A stretch of 64,000 nucleotides of DNA from Pseudomonas weihenstephanensis (GTDB lineage Bacteria > Pseudomonadota > Gammaproteobacteria > Pseudomonadales > Pseudomonadaceae): positions 310,001 through 374,000 of the forward strand of contig NZ_JYLF01000004.1 in the NCBI RefSeq assembly GCF_001043055.1, read 5' to 3'. A program made the position numbers and the translations under genes. Shown in pieces: positions 28,970 to 39,078 of the stretch (position 1 is the stretch's first letter; each line of letters begins with the position of its first letter). The notes beneath the pieces are model-generated. The model worked only from the letters and a program-made list of their open reading frames with translations, did no database searches and had not been told where the DNA came from.

Positions 28970-30706
28970 ATGAAAGACACCATTCGCCAGCTGATTCAAC
29001 AAGCCCTAGCTCAACTCGTCACAGAAGGTGTGTTGCCTGAAGGCCTGACGCCAGCGATTCAGGTGGAAAACGCCCGTGACAAGACACACGGCGACTTTGC
29101 CAGCAACATCGCCATGATGCTGGCAAAGCCGGCCGGCATGAAGCCGCGCGATCTGGCTGAAAAAATCATCGCCGCCCTGCCGGCCGATGAACAAATCAGC
29201 AAAACCGAAATCGCCGGTCCCGGCTTCCTGAACTTCTTCCAAAACACCCAGGCACTGGCCTCACGCCTGGACGCAGCCCTGGCTGACGAGAAAATCGGCG
29301 TACGCAAGGCTACCCCCGCCATGCGCACCGTGATCGACATGTCCGCGCCCAACCTGGCCAAAGAAATGCACGTCGGCCACTTGCGCTCCACCATCATTGG
29401 CGACGGCGTAGCCCGGGTACTTGAGTTCCTCGGTGACGACGTGATTCGTCAAAACCACGTGGGCGACTGGGGCACTCAGTTCGGCATGTTGATGGCCTAC
29501 CTGGAAGAAAACCCGATCACCAGCGACGAGCTGTCTGACCTCGAAAACTTCTACCGTGCGGCCAAGCAGCGTTTCGACGAGTCGCCAGAGTTCGCCGACC
29601 GCGCCCGTAGCCTGGTGGTCAAGCTGCAAGCCGGCGACCCGGACTGCCTGGCACTGTGGGCCAAGTTCAAAGACATCTCGCTGTCGCATTGCCAGAAAAT
29701 CTACGAACTGCTGAACGTCAAACTGACCATGGCCGATGTGATGGGCGAAAGCGCCTACAACGACGACCTGATCAACGTCGTCAACGACCTCAAGGCCAAA
29801 GGCATGCTGGTCGAGAGCAATGGCGCACAATGCGTGTTCCTCGACGAGTTCAAAAACGCTGACGGCGAGCCGTTGCCGGTGATCATCGTCAAGGCCGACG
29901 GCGGCTACCTGTATGCCACCACCGACCTGGCAGCCATCCGCTATCGCAGCGGCGTATTGAAAGCAGACCGCGCCCTGTACTTTGTCGACCAGCGTCAGGC
30001 GCTGCACTTCCAGCAAGTGTTTGCCGTTGCGCGCAAAGCCGGTTTCGTGACCCACCCGATGGAAATGGAACACATGGGCTTCGGCACCATGAACGGCGCA
30101 GACGGCCGCCCATTCAAAACCCGCGACGGTGGCACGGTTAAACTGATCGACCTGCTCAATGAAGCCAAAGAGCGCGCCTACACCCTGGTCAAAGAGAAAA
30201 ACCCTGAGCTGCCAGAAGACGAACTGCGTGCCATCGCCAAAGTGGTCGGCATCGACGCGGTGAAATACGCCGACTTGTCCAAGCACCGCACCAGCGATTA
30301 CAGCTTCAACTTCGACCTGATGTTGAACTTCGAAGGCAATACCGCGCCTTACTTGCTGTACGCCTACACCCGTGTGGCGGGCGTGTTCCGCAAACTGGGC
30401 AAAAACTTCACCGAAGTTGAAGGCCAGATCGTGCTGCAAGCGCCACAAGAGCAAGAGCTTGCCGCCAAGCTGGCGCAGTTCGGTGAAGTGCTCAATAACG
30501 TGGCTGAAAAAGGCACGCCGCACACTTTGTGCACCTACCTGTACGAAGTGGCAGGCCTGTTCTCCAGCTTCTATGAGAACTGCCCGATCCTGAACGCCGA
30601 AGACGAAGCACAAAAACAAAGCCGCCTGCGCCTGGCAGCCCTGGCGGGCCGTACCCTCAAGCAAGGTCTGGAATTGCTGGGCCTGGAAACTCTGGAGCGC
30701 ATGTAA
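28970..30706 (+). CDS. argS: Arginyl-tRNA synthetase
   Basis: This is a 578-residue class-I synthetase. The HIGH-like motif is MHVGHLRS, just after SAPNLAKE, and the N-terminal Add1 domain and C-terminal DALR anticodon-binding domain ([12 protein letters not shown] onward) are present. The ATG at 28970 ([11 protein letters not shown]) is chosen over an ATG-like codon at 28949, which would add seven basic residues. The 209-bp gap before it holds no visible gene. It is followed after one base by a SPOR-domain gene, likely coupled. Confidence 0.97.
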   Translation: MKDTIRQLIQQALAQLVTEGVLPEGLTPAIQVENARDKTHGDFASNIAMMLAKPAGMKPRDLAEKIIAALPADEQISKTEIAGPGFLNFFQNTQALASRLDAALADEKIGVRKATPAMRTVIDMSAPNLAKEMHVGHLRSTIIGDGVARVLEFLGDDVIRQNHVGDWGTQFGMLMAYLEENPITSDELSDLENFYRAAKQRFDESPEFADRARSLVVKLQAGDPDCLALWAKFKDISLSHCQKIYELLNVKLTMADVMGESAYNDDLINVVNDLKAKGMLVESNGAQCVFLDEFKNADGEPLPVIIVKADGGYLYATTDLAAIRYRSGVLKADRALYFVDQRQALHFQQVFAVARKAGFVTHPMEMEHMGFGTMNGADGRPFKTRDGGTVKLIDLLNEAKERAYTLVKEKNPELPEDELRAIAKVVGIDAVKYADLSKHRTSDYSFNFDLMLNFEGNTAPYLLYAYTRVAGVFRKLGKNFTEVEGQIVLQAPQEQELAAKLAQFGEVLNNVAEKGTPHTLCTYLYEVAGLFSSFYENCPILNAEDEAQKQSRLRLAALAGRTLKQGLELLGLETLERM

Positions 30707-30707
30707 G

Positions 30708-31400
30708 TTGGCCGCCAAGAAAAAACCTGCACCCAAGCGTGGCGCCAGCCGGTATCAGGCGCCCGCCAAACAACCGATTCCAGGTTGGCTGTGGATGGCC
30801 ATCGGCCTGACCGTGGGCGCATTTATCGTGTTTTTGATGAAACTCGAACCCGGCAAGGGCGACGACGTCAAGCGCGTCAAGCAAGAGCAGCAAAAGGCGT
30901 CGCAAACGGCCCAGGCAAATAAAACGCCGCCAAGCCCTGCGCAACCGATCAAGCCCAAGTACGACTTCTACACCTTGTTGCCCGAGTCTGAAGTGATCGT
31001 GCCGCCAGAAGCCGTACCGGAAAAAACCCCACCAACGCCGCAAACTGCGCCACTGGCACCGGTAACCCCGGCCGAAGCGGCAAAAATTGACACGGCCCGC
31101 GCTCAGGCTGCCTTGAGCGGTGTGACCCCGCCACCTGCACCGCCCGTGGTGAAAGCGGCGCCGGTAACCAAGTTCTTCTTGCAGGCGGGCTCGTTCCGCA
31201 AACAAGCCGACGCGGAAAAAGTGCGTGCGCAAATCATCTTGCTCGGCCAAACCGCAACGGTTGAAGCCGGCACCGTGAAAGACGAAACCTGGTACCGCGT
31301 GCTGGTTGGCCCCTTCAGCAACCGTGACCAGCTGACTGTTGCGCAGAAGCAACTGGCGGGCAGCGGCTTTAGTAACTTGTTGCTACAGCAGCGCCGGTAA
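30708..31400 (+). CDS. SPOR-domain protein, FtsN-like
   Basis: This 230-residue protein has a basic N-terminus ([14 protein letters not shown]), one membrane segment ([20 protein letters not shown]), a Pro/Ala-rich periplasmic linker and a C-terminal SPOR domain ([19 protein letters not shown] to [10 protein letters not shown]). This is the layout of FtsN-like division proteins. The start is a TTG one base after the argS stop. E. coli ftsN lies next to hslVU and this gene has the same neighbours, which supports an FtsN-type role. Confidence 0.85.
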   Translation: MAAKKKPAPKRGASRYQAPAKQPIPGWLWMAIGLTVGAFIVFLMKLEPGKGDDVKRVKQEQQKASQTAQANKTPPSPAQPIKPKYDFYTLLPESEVIVPPEAVPEKTPPTPQTAPLAPVTPAEAAKIDTARAQAALSGVTPPPAPPVVKAAPVTKFFLQAGSFRKQADAEKVRAQIILLGQTATVEAGTVKDETWYRVLVGPFSNRDQLTVAQKQLAGSGFSNLLLQQRR

Positions 31401-31431
31401 TACCTGGCACGCCACCGGGCAAGTGCTTGAC

Positions 31432-31468
31432 CTGTAGCAGCCATCGATCCTCGACAGCTGCTACAGGA
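31432..31468. repeat. REP-like hairpin between SPOR gene and hslV
   Basis: CCTGTAGCAGC (31432-31442) and GCTGCTACAGG (31458-31468) are perfect 11-bp arms with a 15-base loop. The GTAGCAG core recurs in other intergenic repeats of this window, so it is probably a REP element and may also end the SPOR transcript. Confidence 0.6.
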
Positions 31469-31579
31469 TTTGTCCGTTCTCCGTTCATCCGCATTGCCTT
31501 CCCACTGTTGAAATATTCGCTACAACCCCCATATGTATCTCCATCAGGCATTTTCGCCCCGCTGCGTGGAGACTCTCCC

Positions 31580-32110
31580 TTGACCACCATCGTTTCAGTA
31601 CGCCGTCACGGCAAAGTTGTCATGGCTGGCGACGGCCAGGTTTCACTTGGCAACACCGTCATGAAAGGCAACGCGAAAAAAGTCCGTCGTCTCTATCACG
31701 GTCAGGTCATAGCCGGTTTCGCCGGTGCCACCGCTGATGCATTCACCCTGTTCGAACGCTTTGAAGGCCAGCTTGAAAAACATCAAGGCCATCTGGTTCG
31801 CGCAGCCGTCGAGTTAGCCAAAGAATGGCGTACCGACCGCTCGCTGAGCCGCCTTGAAGCCATGCTGGCCGTGGCCAACAAAGACGCTTCTTTGATCATC
31901 ACCGGCAACGGGGACGTGGTTGAGCCAGAAGACGGCTTGATCGCCATGGGGTCGGGGGGTGCATTCGCCCAGGCCGCAGCCCGCGCGTTGCTGATGAAAA
32001 CCGATCTGTCGGCCCGCGAAATTGCCGAAACTGCGCTGGGCATTGCCGGCGACATCTGTGTATTCACTAACCACAACATCACTCTTGAGGAGCAGGACCT
32101 CGCCGAATAA
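31580..32110 (+). CDS. hslV: HslV protease subunit of HslUV
   Basis: This 176-residue proteasome-like peptidase starts at a TTG (31580) so that the mature chain begins [11 protein letters not shown], exposing the catalytic N-terminal Thr. The GTG/ATG region upstream is not coding: an ORF from 31427 would bury the Thr. The GDGQVSLGN stretch forms the active-site loop. It is paired with hslU 68 bases downstream; together they form the ATP-dependent HslUV protease, usually heat-inducible. Confidence 0.95.
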   Translation: MTTIVSVRRHGKVVMAGDGQVSLGNTVMKGNAKKVRRLYHGQVIAGFAGATADAFTLFERFEGQLEKHQGHLVRAAVELAKEWRTDRSLSRLEAMLAVANKDASLIITGNGDVVEPEDGLIAMGSGGAFAQAAARALLMKTDLSAREIAETALGIAGDICVFTNHNITLEEQDLAE

Positions 32111-32178
32111 GCCGCTGGCCGGGTCAATTCACCGACCCGTTTGTGCCCCTTCATTCTGCTAGAGGAACGCCAACTACT

Positions 32179-33513
32179 ATGTCCATGACTCCCCGCGAAA
32201 TCGTCCACGAACTCAATCGCCATATCATCGGCCAGGACGATGCCAAACGCGCCGTCGCCATCGCGTTGCGTAACCGCTGGCGCCGCATGCAGCTGCCTGA
32301 AGAGCTGCGTGTTGAAGTGACCCCCAAAAACATCTTGATGATCGGCCCGACCGGTGTCGGTAAAACCGAAATCGCCCGTCGTCTGGCCAAACTGGCCAAC
32401 GCACCGTTCATCAAAGTCGAAGCCACCAAGTTCACCGAAGTGGGCTATGTCGGCCGCGACGTAGAGTCGATCATTCGTGACCTGGCCGATGCAGCCATCA
32501 AACTGCTGCGCGAGCAAGAGATCGTCAAAGTTCGCCATCGTGCAGAAGACGCCGCAGAAGAGCGCATCCTTGACGCACTGCTGCCACCGGCTCGCACCTT
32601 CGGCGAAGAAGCGGCCACCCCGCAGGATTCCAACACCCGCCAACTGTTCCGCAAGCGTCTGCGCGAAGGTCAGCTGGACGATAAAGAAATCGAAATCGAA
32701 GTCGCCGATGCCGTGGGCGTCGATATTTCCGCGCCGCCTGGCATGGAAGAAATGACCAACCAATTGCAGAGCCTGTTTGCCAACATGGGCAAAGGCAAGC
32801 GCAAGAGCCGCAAGCTGAAAGTCAAAGAAGCCCTGAAAATGGTGCGTGACGAAGAAGCGGGCCGCCTGGTCAACGACGAAGAACTCAAAGCCAAGGCGCT
32901 GGAAGCGGTTGAGCAGCACGGCATTGTGTTCATCGACGAAATCGACAAAGTGGCCAAGCGTGGCAACGTGGGCGGTGCTGATGTATCGCGTGAAGGCGTA
33001 CAGCGCGACCTGCTGCCGCTGATCGAAGGTTGCACCGTCAACACCAAACTGGGCATGGTCAAAACTGACCACATCCTGTTTATTGCTTCGGGCGCCTTCC
33101 ACCTCAGCAAACCTAGCGACCTGGTACCTGAGCTGCAAGGCCGTTTGCCGATTCGGGTTGAGCTCAAAGCGTTGTCGCCGGAAGACTTCGAACGTATCCT
33201 CAGCGAACCGCATGCCTCCCTGACCGAGCAATACCGCGAGCTGCTGAAAACTGAAGGCCTGAACATCGAGTTCATGCCTGAAGGCATCAAGCGCCTGGCT
33301 GAAATTGCCTGGAAAGTGAACGAGAAAACCGAGAACATCGGTGCGCGTCGCTTGCACACGTTGCTTGAGCGCTTGCTCGAAGAGGTGTCTTTCAGTGCCG
33401 GTGATATCGCCAGTGCTCATCAAGACGAACCGATTCGTATCGACGCCGAGTACGTGAACAGCCATTTGGGCGAATTGGCAGAAAACGAAGACCTGTCGCG
33501 CTACATCTTGTAA
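32179..33513 (+). CDS. hslU: HslU ATPase subunit of HslUV protease
   Basis: This is a 444-residue AAA+ unfoldase. Walker A is GPTGVGKTE near residue 57, Walker B VFIDEIDK near 250, and the I-domain lies between. GYVGRDVES is the pore loop region, and the C-terminus ends SRYIL, the tail that docks HslV. The ATG at 32179 is chosen because AGAGGAA precedes it and [13 protein letters not shown] is the family start. The DUF971 gene follows, as in other pseudomonads. Confidence 0.97.
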   Translation: MSMTPREIVHELNRHIIGQDDAKRAVAIALRNRWRRMQLPEELRVEVTPKNILMIGPTGVGKTEIARRLAKLANAPFIKVEATKFTEVGYVGRDVESIIRDLADAAIKLLREQEIVKVRHRAEDAAEERILDALLPPARTFGEEAATPQDSNTRQLFRKRLREGQLDDKEIEIEVADAVGVDISAPPGMEEMTNQLQSLFANMGKGKRKSRKLKVKEALKMVRDEEAGRLVNDEELKAKALEAVEQHGIVFIDEIDKVAKRGNVGGADVSREGVQRDLLPLIEGCTVNTKLGMVKTDHILFIASGAFHLSKPSDLVPELQGRLPIRVELKALSPEDFERILSEPHASLTEQYRELLKTEGLNIEFMPEGIKRLAEIAWKVNEKTENIGARRLHTLLERLLEEVSFSAGDIASAHQDEPIRIDAEYVNSHLGELAENEDLSRYIL

Positions 33514-33532
33514 AAGCGCTTGCACCTCCTGT

Positions 33533-33627
33533 AGCCGCTGATGCGGGCTGCGATAAGGCCACCGGCCTTCAGTGATCTTAGTATCCTGCGCCAACGTCGT
33601 TGGCGATTGCAGTCTGCGCCAGCGGCT
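33533..33627. repeat. REP-like inverted repeat between hslU and DUF971 gene
   Basis: Outer arms AGCCGCTG (33533-33540) and CAGCGGCT (33620-33627) enclose GGGCTGCGAT and two inner hairpins (AAGGCC-ACC-GGCCTT and GCCAAC-GTC-GTTGGC). It resembles the other REP elements here. Confidence 0.5.
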
Positions 33628-33659
33628 TTATTGTTTGTGTGAAACCAAAGGTTATGACC

Positions 33660-34031
33660 ATGAACCCGAGCGCCATCAACCTGCACAAAGCCTCGAAAGC
33701 ACTGACGCTGAAATACCCCTCAGGCGAGGAGTTTTATCTGCCTGCCGAGCTTTTACGCGTGCACTCCCCCTCCGCCGAGGTGCAAGGCCACGGTAATCCG
33801 ATCTTGCAACACGGCAAGATCAATGTGGGCATCAACAACATTGAGCCCGCAGGCCAATACGCCTTAAAGATCAGCTTCGATGACGGCCACGACAGCGGGC
33901 TGTTTACCTGGCAATACCTGTATCAATTGGGCCAGCGTCAAGACGCGCTGTGGGCAGACTATCTGGAAGAATTGAAAAAAGCCGGCAAGTCACGCGACCC
34001 GTCCGAGTCCATCGTCAAATTGATGCTGTAA
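33660..34031 (+). CDS. DUF971 / gamma-butyrobetaine hydroxylase-like N-terminal domain protein
   Basis: This is a 123-residue protein matching the small domain found at the N-terminus of gamma-butyrobetaine hydroxylases, here on its own. SGEEFYLPAELLRVHSPSAE and the FTWQYLYQLG stretch are typical. The ATG at 33660 is preferred because AAAGG is about nine bases upstream; another ATG at 33654 is possible. The function of the stand-alone form is not established. In related pseudomonads this gene is followed by the pha synthase cluster; here it is followed by repeats and phaF. Confidence 0.85.
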   Translation: MNPSAINLHKASKALTLKYPSGEEFYLPAELLRVHSPSAEVQGHGNPILQHGKINVGINNIEPAGQYALKISFDDGHDSGLFTWQYLYQLGQRQDALWADYLEELKKAGKSRDPSESIVKLML

Positions 34032-34087
34032 CGCCTGCTTGCTCTGTGGGTGCGCGGTTACCGCCCCCCCACGAAGTGCTGGTTTTT

Positions 34088-34256
34088 TGTAGTCGCTGAC
34101 GAGTAATGCGAGGCTGCGATCGAGTGCGCAGCGCTCGCAAACCCGAGCGCTGCAGTGTGGCTCAAGTATCGCGTTAAATGACTCTACGGCCGCTGCGCGC
34201 CCGATCGCAGCCTCGTACCTCGACAGCGACAACAGGAGGCGCTGACGAGGCTGCGA
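34088..34256. repeat. REP cluster at the site where pha genes normally lie
   Basis: This region fills the 225-bp gap between the DUF971 and phaF stops. CGAGGCTGCGATCG (34109-34122) and CGATCGCAGCCTCG (34202-34215) are perfect 14-bp inverted arms, with outer GTCGCTG/CAGCGAC matches. A further copy GCTGACGAGGCTGCGATC abuts the phaF stop at 34257. TGACGAGTAATGCGAGGCTGCG recurs almost exactly at 46313-46335. No gene is seen. Confidence 0.75.
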
Positions 34257-34844
34257 TCAAGCAGCGGGCGAATCAGGTTTCGGAGCCACCGGTTTTTTGC
34301 TCACCGCCGGCTTCTTCACAACAGGTTTGGCCGCCGCAGGTTTACCGGAAGCCACAGGTGCTTTTTTGACTGCTGGTTTTACAGCAGGCTTTGCAGGCGC
34401 AGATTTGCTGGCAACAGGCGCTTTGGTCGCCGTGACTTTGGCAGCCGCTGCCGTCAGCTTTTCAATGTGTTTGGTCAGGGTTTCTACTTTGGCGTGCAGC
34501 ACTTTCACTTCATCACGACTCGGCACACCTAGCCGGGAAATAGCGCTGCTCAGGCGTTTATCGAAGGCTTCTTCCAACTCGCCCCATTTACCTAGCGCCA
34601 ACTCTTTAACATCGTCAACTTTAGAGCGCGTAGACGATTTGGTCATTTTAGGTTCAGTGGTCTTGGTCAATTTTTCGGCCTTTTCACCGTCCTTGACCAA
34701 GCTGTCAAACAACTTGCTGCCATCCGTATCAATTTTCGAGTACGCGCCCAAGCCCGCGAGCCAGATTTTGCGCGAGTACTCTTCAACTTTGCCAACCCAA
34801 GAGTGGTTGTCTTTTGCAGGTGTCACCGGTTTTTTAGCCGCCAT
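34257..34844 (-). CDS. phaF: Phasin PhaF (histone-like, PHA granule protein)
   Basis: This 195-residue protein has the phasin domain (SWVGKVEEYSRKIWLAGLGAY), a leucine-zipper stretch (VLHAKVETLTKHIEKL) and a C-terminal Lys/Pro/Ala repeat tail of about 60 residues (KPAVKPAVKKAP and similar) that binds DNA in known PhaF. It coats polyhydroxyalkanoate granules and helps segregate them. The tail is shorter than in P. putida PhaF. The ATG at 34844 gives MAAKKPVTPAKD. phaI, phaC1, phaZ, phaC2 and phaD are absent next to it, so here it is an orphan; it may act on granules made elsewhere or only on DNA. Confidence 0.9.
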   Translation of the reverse strand: MAAKKPVTPAKDNHSWVGKVEEYSRKIWLAGLGAYSKIDTDGSKLFDSLVKDGEKAEKLTKTTEPKMTKSSTRSKVDDVKELALGKWGELEEAFDKRLSSAISRLGVPSRDEVKVLHAKVETLTKHIEKLTAAAAKVTATKAPVASKSAPAKPAVKPAVKKAPVASGKPAAAKPVVKKPAVSKKPVAPKPDSPAA

Positions 34845-35048
34845 CGTGTTCCCCTCAATGTTCAATTGCGACGTCCATCCGCAGACTGTCGACTCATCAA
34901 GGTGAACAACCTGTTCACCTGCACTAGGTTTAGACCTTAATCAGGGCCGTTTCAAGGCATGCTTGTACGGATTGGCGGCACACGCAAAAACAGGGCCAGC
35001 GAATAGATGATTCATTCTGTACAGGGGGAAATAAACACTCGATAGCCG

Positions 35049-35375
35049 TCATAAATTTTCTGCGGCACTGGCTGTCGGAAATGCATGATCCATAAGATCA
35101 ACCATGTCGCCTTCCATATTCCATGCCTCTTCAGCTGCTGCGGTGCCGAAGATGAAAAACAACACACTATTGATCAAAACAAACAACTGGCCCACCACAA
35201 TGCTTTCATTATTTTTAATTATAAATTCTGTCACCTCTTCGCTCGCGACATGTTCCGTAAAAGTAAATCCCTTGCGCTGCTCAATGAATAGTTCAGCAAC
35301 AACTCTGGATTTGTCTCGTGCAACTTCATGGGTACCCACAGACTGGCGAACAACTTGAAATCGATAATCTGACAT
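35049..35375 (-). CDS. Hypothetical AT-rich orphan gene
   Basis: This is a 108-residue protein I do not recognise. It starts MSDYRFQVVRQSVG and has a hydrophobic stretch near residues 60-76 (VVGQLFVLINSVLFFIF), perhaps one membrane segment or a bacteriocin-like core, and an acidic C-terminus. AAGGAG-like AGGAGCTG precedes the ATG on the minus strand. It is clearly more AT-rich than its neighbours, with runs such as TTATTTTTAATTATAAA on the plus strand, and it sits where phaI is expected. It may be a recent arrival; function unknown. Confidence 0.6.
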   Translation of the reverse strand: MSDYRFQVVRQSVGTHEVARDKSRVVAELFIEQRKGFTFTEHVASEEVTEFIIKNNESIVVGQLFVLINSVLFFIFGTAAAEEAWNMEGDMVDLMDHAFPTASAAENL

Positions 35376-35619
35376 TTAACAGCTCCTTGTGTGTATTTGA
35401 ACTTCCTGAGAAAAACAGTAGTTCAACTCAGCCACACAGGACTTACCCCGACTTCGCTGTCATTAATCAACCACACGCTCTAGATCAATACCGAGAGCAC
35501 TTTCATATATGTCATTCGCTCTGTTCGGCGCTTTAAAGTCACACTGCCTACACTCTAAAGCGCTCTCACCCGTCACACTTCTTCTACTGAACAGTCCGCG
35601 TGCATGTCGCCATCACTTC
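35376..35619. other. 244-bp intergenic region, AT-rich
   Basis: No gene seen. A hairpin GCGCTTTA / TAAAGCGC (35528-35535 and 35556-35563) lies behind the PHA-system gene stop and may end its transcript. The region shares the low GC of the neighbouring orphan gene. Confidence 0.5.
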
Positions 35620-35895
35620 TTACGCCAAGGCTTTATCCAGCGAGCGTTCAATTTCGGACTGGATCATGCCACTCATCGGTGACATCAGCATCCCGAGCTT
35701 CACGTCGACCTTGACCGTGCGCTCACCGATTTCCAGCAAGCCGTCTACTCCCGACCGCTTCAATTGGACCTTGTCACCTGACCAGGTAGGTTGCAGGCCG
35801 TACTGCGCCGCCAGCTTCTCAACCACTTGCTGAGCTTTTACCCGTGCAGCCTCAATGCCCAGGGCATGGGTGCGTTCAACGCTGATGCGAGCCAT
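35620..35895 (-). CDS. Polyhydroxyalkanoic acid system family protein
   Basis: This is a 91-residue protein of the small family found beside PHA genes. MARISVERTHALG is the normal start, and the basic amphipathic helix ARVKAQQVVEKLA and the C-terminal MIQSEIERSLDKALA are typical. The ATG at 35895 is used; an upstream in-frame codon at 35985 would add 30 residues and enter the ubiE promoter region. In P. putida it lies between phaI and ubiE, as here. Its biochemical role is not established. It is a second relic of the pha locus. Confidence 0.82.
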   Translation of the reverse strand: MARISVERTHALGIEAARVKAQQVVEKLAAQYGLQPTWSGDKVQLKRSGVDGLLEIGERTVKVDVKLGMLMSPMSGMIQSEIERSLDKALA

Positions 35896-36005
35896 GGCTT
35901 CACTCCTCATAAATAAGCCGACCACTATACTTACATTGACCCTCGCCAAGACAAAGTCGGCCTCCGGGATTAGAATGGCCAGCATTCTCTTTTGGTGACA
36001 GCGAT

Positions 36006-36776
36006 ATGACTGATCAGCGCAAAGGCAGCGATGCCGAACCCACCACGCACTTCGGCTTCAAAAACGTTCCAGAAAGCCAAAAAGCGGAAAAAGTCGCGGA
36101 GGTGTTTCACTCCGTCGCAGGCAAATATGACCTGATGAACGACGTTCTGTCGGGCGGTATGCACCGTCTGTGGAAGCGCTTCACCATCGAGCTGTCTGGT
36201 GTTCGCCAAGGCAACAAGGTGCTCGACATCGCAGGCGGCACGGGCGATCTGGCGCGCAAGTTTTCGCATCTGGTCGGCCCCACCGGTCAAGTCGTGCTGG
36301 CGGATATCAACGCTTCCATGCTCAAGGTTGGCCGTGACCGCCTGCTGGACAAAGGTGTGGCGGGCAATATCGAGTTCGTTCAGGCCGACGCTGAAAAGCT
36401 GCCGTTCCCGGACAACTACTTCGATTGCGTGACCATCGCCTTTGGCCTGCGCAACGTGACCCACAAAGAAGACGCCCTGCGCTCGATGCTGCGTGTGCTC
36501 AAGCCGGGCGGCCGTTTGCTGGTGCTGGAATTCTCCAAGCCCACCAACGCGTTGATGTCCAAGGTCTACGATGCCTACTCGTTCGCCTTTATGCCGATGG
36601 TCGGCAAACTGATCCTCAACGACCCGGAAAGCTATCGCTATCTGGCTGAGTCGATCCGTATGCACCCGAATCAGGAAACCCTGAAGTCGATGATGGTCGA
36701 GGCCGGTTTTGACCGCGTGACTTATCACAACATGACCTCTGGCATCGTTGCACTGCACCGCGGCATCAAACCCTGA
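36006..36776 (+). CDS. ubiE: Ubiquinone/menaquinone C-methyltransferase
   Basis: This 256-residue SAM-dependent enzyme methylates the quinone ring at C2. SAM motif I is [11 protein letters not shown] near residue 75, and the UbiE signature [17 protein letters not shown] lies near 40. The stop shares a base with the ubiJ start (TGATG), so ubiE-ubiJ-ubiB form a coupled operon. Confidence 0.97.
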   Translation: MTDQRKGSDAEPTTHFGFKNVPESQKAEKVAEVFHSVAGKYDLMNDVLSGGMHRLWKRFTIELSGVRQGNKVLDIAGGTGDLARKFSHLVGPTGQVVLADINASMLKVGRDRLLDKGVAGNIEFVQADAEKLPFPDNYFDCVTIAFGLRNVTHKEDALRSMLRVLKPGGRLLVLEFSKPTNALMSKVYDAYSFAFMPMVGKLILNDPESYRYLAESIRMHPNQETLKSMMVEAGFDRVTYHNMTSGIVALHRGIKP

Positions 36777-37399
36777 TGTTGCTCAGGGGCCTTCTCGCCA
36801 GCGTTGAGAGCGGTGTTAACCGCGTCTTGCGCCTGGACAGCACAGCACGTGCGCGCATGCAGCCATTGACCGGCAAAGTGATTGCGGTTGAATGCGCCAG
36901 CCCTGCGCTGCATCTGTTCATTTTGCCCAGCGATGAAGGCCTGCTGTTAGCCACCCAATGGGCCGCCGACGCCGATTGCACACTGCGTGCACCGGCAACC
37001 AGCCTATTGCGCTTGGCCTTGAGCAAAGACAAAACCGCTGTGTTGCATGGCCCTGAAGTCGACATCGAAGGCGACAGTCATGTGCTGATGACGCTGGCGG
37101 CGATCCTGCAAGATCTGGAACTGGACTGGGAGTACGAACTCTCACGCTGGATTGGCCCGGTGCCTACCGCACTGATCGGCGGCCACTTGCGTAGCCGCGC
37201 TAACTGGTACCAGCAAGGCTTCGCCAGCCTCAATCAGAACTTGGCCGAATACCTGAGCGAAGAAGCCCGCACATTGGTCGGAGAAAGTGAAGCGCAAGCG
37301 CGCTTTGACGAACTTGACCATCTCAAACTCGACCTGGACCGACTGGAAGCGCGCATTGAGCGCCTCTCTCGCTCCCTCAATTCCAGCGATGTCGCATGA
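36776..37399 (+). CDS. ubiJ: Ubiquinone biosynthesis accessory factor UbiJ (SCP2 domain)
   Basis: This 207-residue protein has an N-terminal SCP2 lipid-binding domain ([18 protein letters not shown]) and a C-terminal coiled coil ([20 protein letters not shown]). UbiJ is an accessory factor of the soluble ubiquinone-biosynthesis complex that binds lipid intermediates. It overlaps ubiB by 4 bp. The family assignment rests on the domain and on its place between ubiE and ubiB. Confidence 0.93.
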   Translation: MLLRGLLASVESGVNRVLRLDSTARARMQPLTGKVIAVECASPALHLFILPSDEGLLLATQWAADADCTLRAPATSLLRLALSKDKTAVLHGPEVDIEGDSHVLMTLAAILQDLELDWEYELSRWIGPVPTALIGGHLRSRANWYQQGFASLNQNLAEYLSEEARTLVGESEAQARFDELDHLKLDLDRLEARIERLSRSLNSSDVA

Positions 37400-39000
37400 A
37401 GCTGCTTGCCATTCGTCGTTTGTTTCGCATCCAGCGCGTGGTCATCCGCTACCGACTGGATGACCTGCTGTTCGCCCTGCCTTTGCCGTGGTGGATGCTA
37501 TCGCTGCGCTATGCGTTGCCGTGGCGCTGGTTCCCGCGCAAAAAGCTGGAATTGAGCCGCGGAGCGGCCTTGCGTCTGGCGCTACAGGACTTGGGGCCGA
37601 TCTTCATCAAGTTCGGGCAGATCCTGTCTACCCGTCGCGACCTGCTGCCGCCCGATATCGCCGATGAATTGATGCTGCTGCAAGACCGCGTGCCGCCATT
37701 CGACCCGCAGTTGGCCGTCAAGCTGATCGAAGAGCAATTGGGCGCAACCATCAGCGAAGTGTTCAGCCGGTTTGATATCGAACCGCTGGCATCGGCGTCG
37801 GTGGCGCAAGTGCATAGCGCCAAGCTCAAGACCGGCGAAGAAGTGGTGGTCAAGGTGGTGCGTCCCGGCCTCAAACCGATCATCGGTTCTGATTTGGCGT
37901 GGCTGTTCATCCTGGCCAAAACCGCTGAGCGCCTGAGCGCCGATGCCCGTCTGCTGCACCCGGTAGACGTGGTCAGTGATTACGAAAAAACCATCTACGA
38001 CGAACTCGACCTGCTACGCGAAGCGGCCAACGCCAGCCAGCTCAAACGCAACTTCGAAGGTTCGCCGCTGCTTTACGTGCCGCAGATTTACTGGGACTGG
38101 TGCCGCCCCAAAGTGCTGGTGATGGAGCGTATTTACGGGCTTCAAGTCACGGACCTGCCCGCCCTGGCCGACCAGCGCACCGACATGAAAATGCTCGCCG
38201 AGCGCGGGGTCGAAATTTTCTTCACCCAAGTGTTTCGCGACAGTTTCTTTCATGCGGACATGCACCCCGGCAATATTTTCGTCAGCACAGTCAGCCCCTG
38301 GAGCCCGCAATACATCGCGATCGACTGCGGCATCGTCGGCAGCCTGACCCCCGAAGATCAGGACTATCTGGCCCGCAACCTGTTTGCTTTTTTCAAGCGT
38401 GACTACCGCCGCGTGGCGCAGTTGCACATTGATTCGGGCTGGGTGCCGGCGCACACCAAACTCAACGAATTCGAAGCCGCCATACGTACCGTGTGCGAAC
38501 CGATCTTCGAAAAACCGCTGAAAGAAATTTCCTTTGGTCAGGTGCTGATGCGTCTGTTCCAGACGGCTCGACGTTTCAACATGGAAGTCCAGCCGCAGCT
38601 GGTGTTGCTGCAAAAAACCTTGCTCAATATCGAAGGCCTGGGCCGTCAGCTTTACCCCGATCTCGACCTGTGGAGCACCGCCCAGCCGTTCCTTGAGCGC
38701 TGGATGCGTGAACGCGTCAGCCCCAAAACCCTGCTGCGCAACCTGCACAGTCAAGTCGAGCAACTCCCGCATCTGGCGGGCATGACCCGCGATTTGCTGG
38801 AACGCCTGTCGCAGCCCCATGCAAAAAACCAGAAGTTGGTGGTAACAGAACCCCGAGACAGCTGGTTCTTGCGCTTGCTGGGAGCGGGACATTTGGCCGC
38901 AGGTGCCTTACTGGCCACCGTCGGTCCACTGCACACCCTGGGCTATTGGCCGGCCGGCATCATGCTGGCCGTGGGCTTGTATCTGATCGTGCGCCGATAG
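37396..39000 (+). CDS. ubiB: Ubiquinone biosynthesis kinase-like protein UbiB
   Basis: This 534-residue ADCK/ABC1-family protein has the KxGQ motif in [16 protein letters not shown] near residue 75, an ATP-binding lysine region ([11 protein letters not shown]), the catalytic HADMHPGN, and two C-terminal membrane segments ([16 protein letters not shown] and [12 protein letters not shown]). It is thought to act as an ATPase that extracts ubiquinone precursors from the inner membrane. It closes the ubiE-J-B operon. Confidence 0.96.
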   Translation: MKLLAIRRLFRIQRVVIRYRLDDLLFALPLPWWMLSLRYALPWRWFPRKKLELSRGAALRLALQDLGPIFIKFGQILSTRRDLLPPDIADELMLLQDRVPPFDPQLAVKLIEEQLGATISEVFSRFDIEPLASASVAQVHSAKLKTGEEVVVKVVRPGLKPIIGSDLAWLFILAKTAERLSADARLLHPVDVVSDYEKTIYDELDLLREAANASQLKRNFEGSPLLYVPQIYWDWCRPKVLVMERIYGLQVTDLPALADQRTDMKMLAERGVEIFFTQVFRDSFFHADMHPGNIFVSTVSPWSPQYIAIDCGIVGSLTPEDQDYLARNLFAFFKRDYRRVAQLHIDSGWVPAHTKLNEFEAAIRTVCEPIFEKPLKEISFGQVLMRLFQTARRFNMEVQPQLVLLQKTLLNIEGLGRQLYPDLDLWSTAQPFLERWMRERVSPKTLLRNLHSQVEQLPHLAGMTRDLLERLSQPHAKNQKLVVTEPRDSWFLRLLGAGHLAAGALLATVGPLHTLGYWPAGIMLAVGLYLIVRR

Positions 39001-39078
39001 CCAGCCCCCGAGCAGGCTGGCAAACTGTGCATTCGCCGGTCCGGGCCTTTAGCCCCGGACCCGTTGTCGGAGTCGAAC

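Noticed and set aside
31783..33594. 603-residue minus-strand frame opposite hslV-hslU
   Set aside because: Fully antisense to two conserved genes, no family features.
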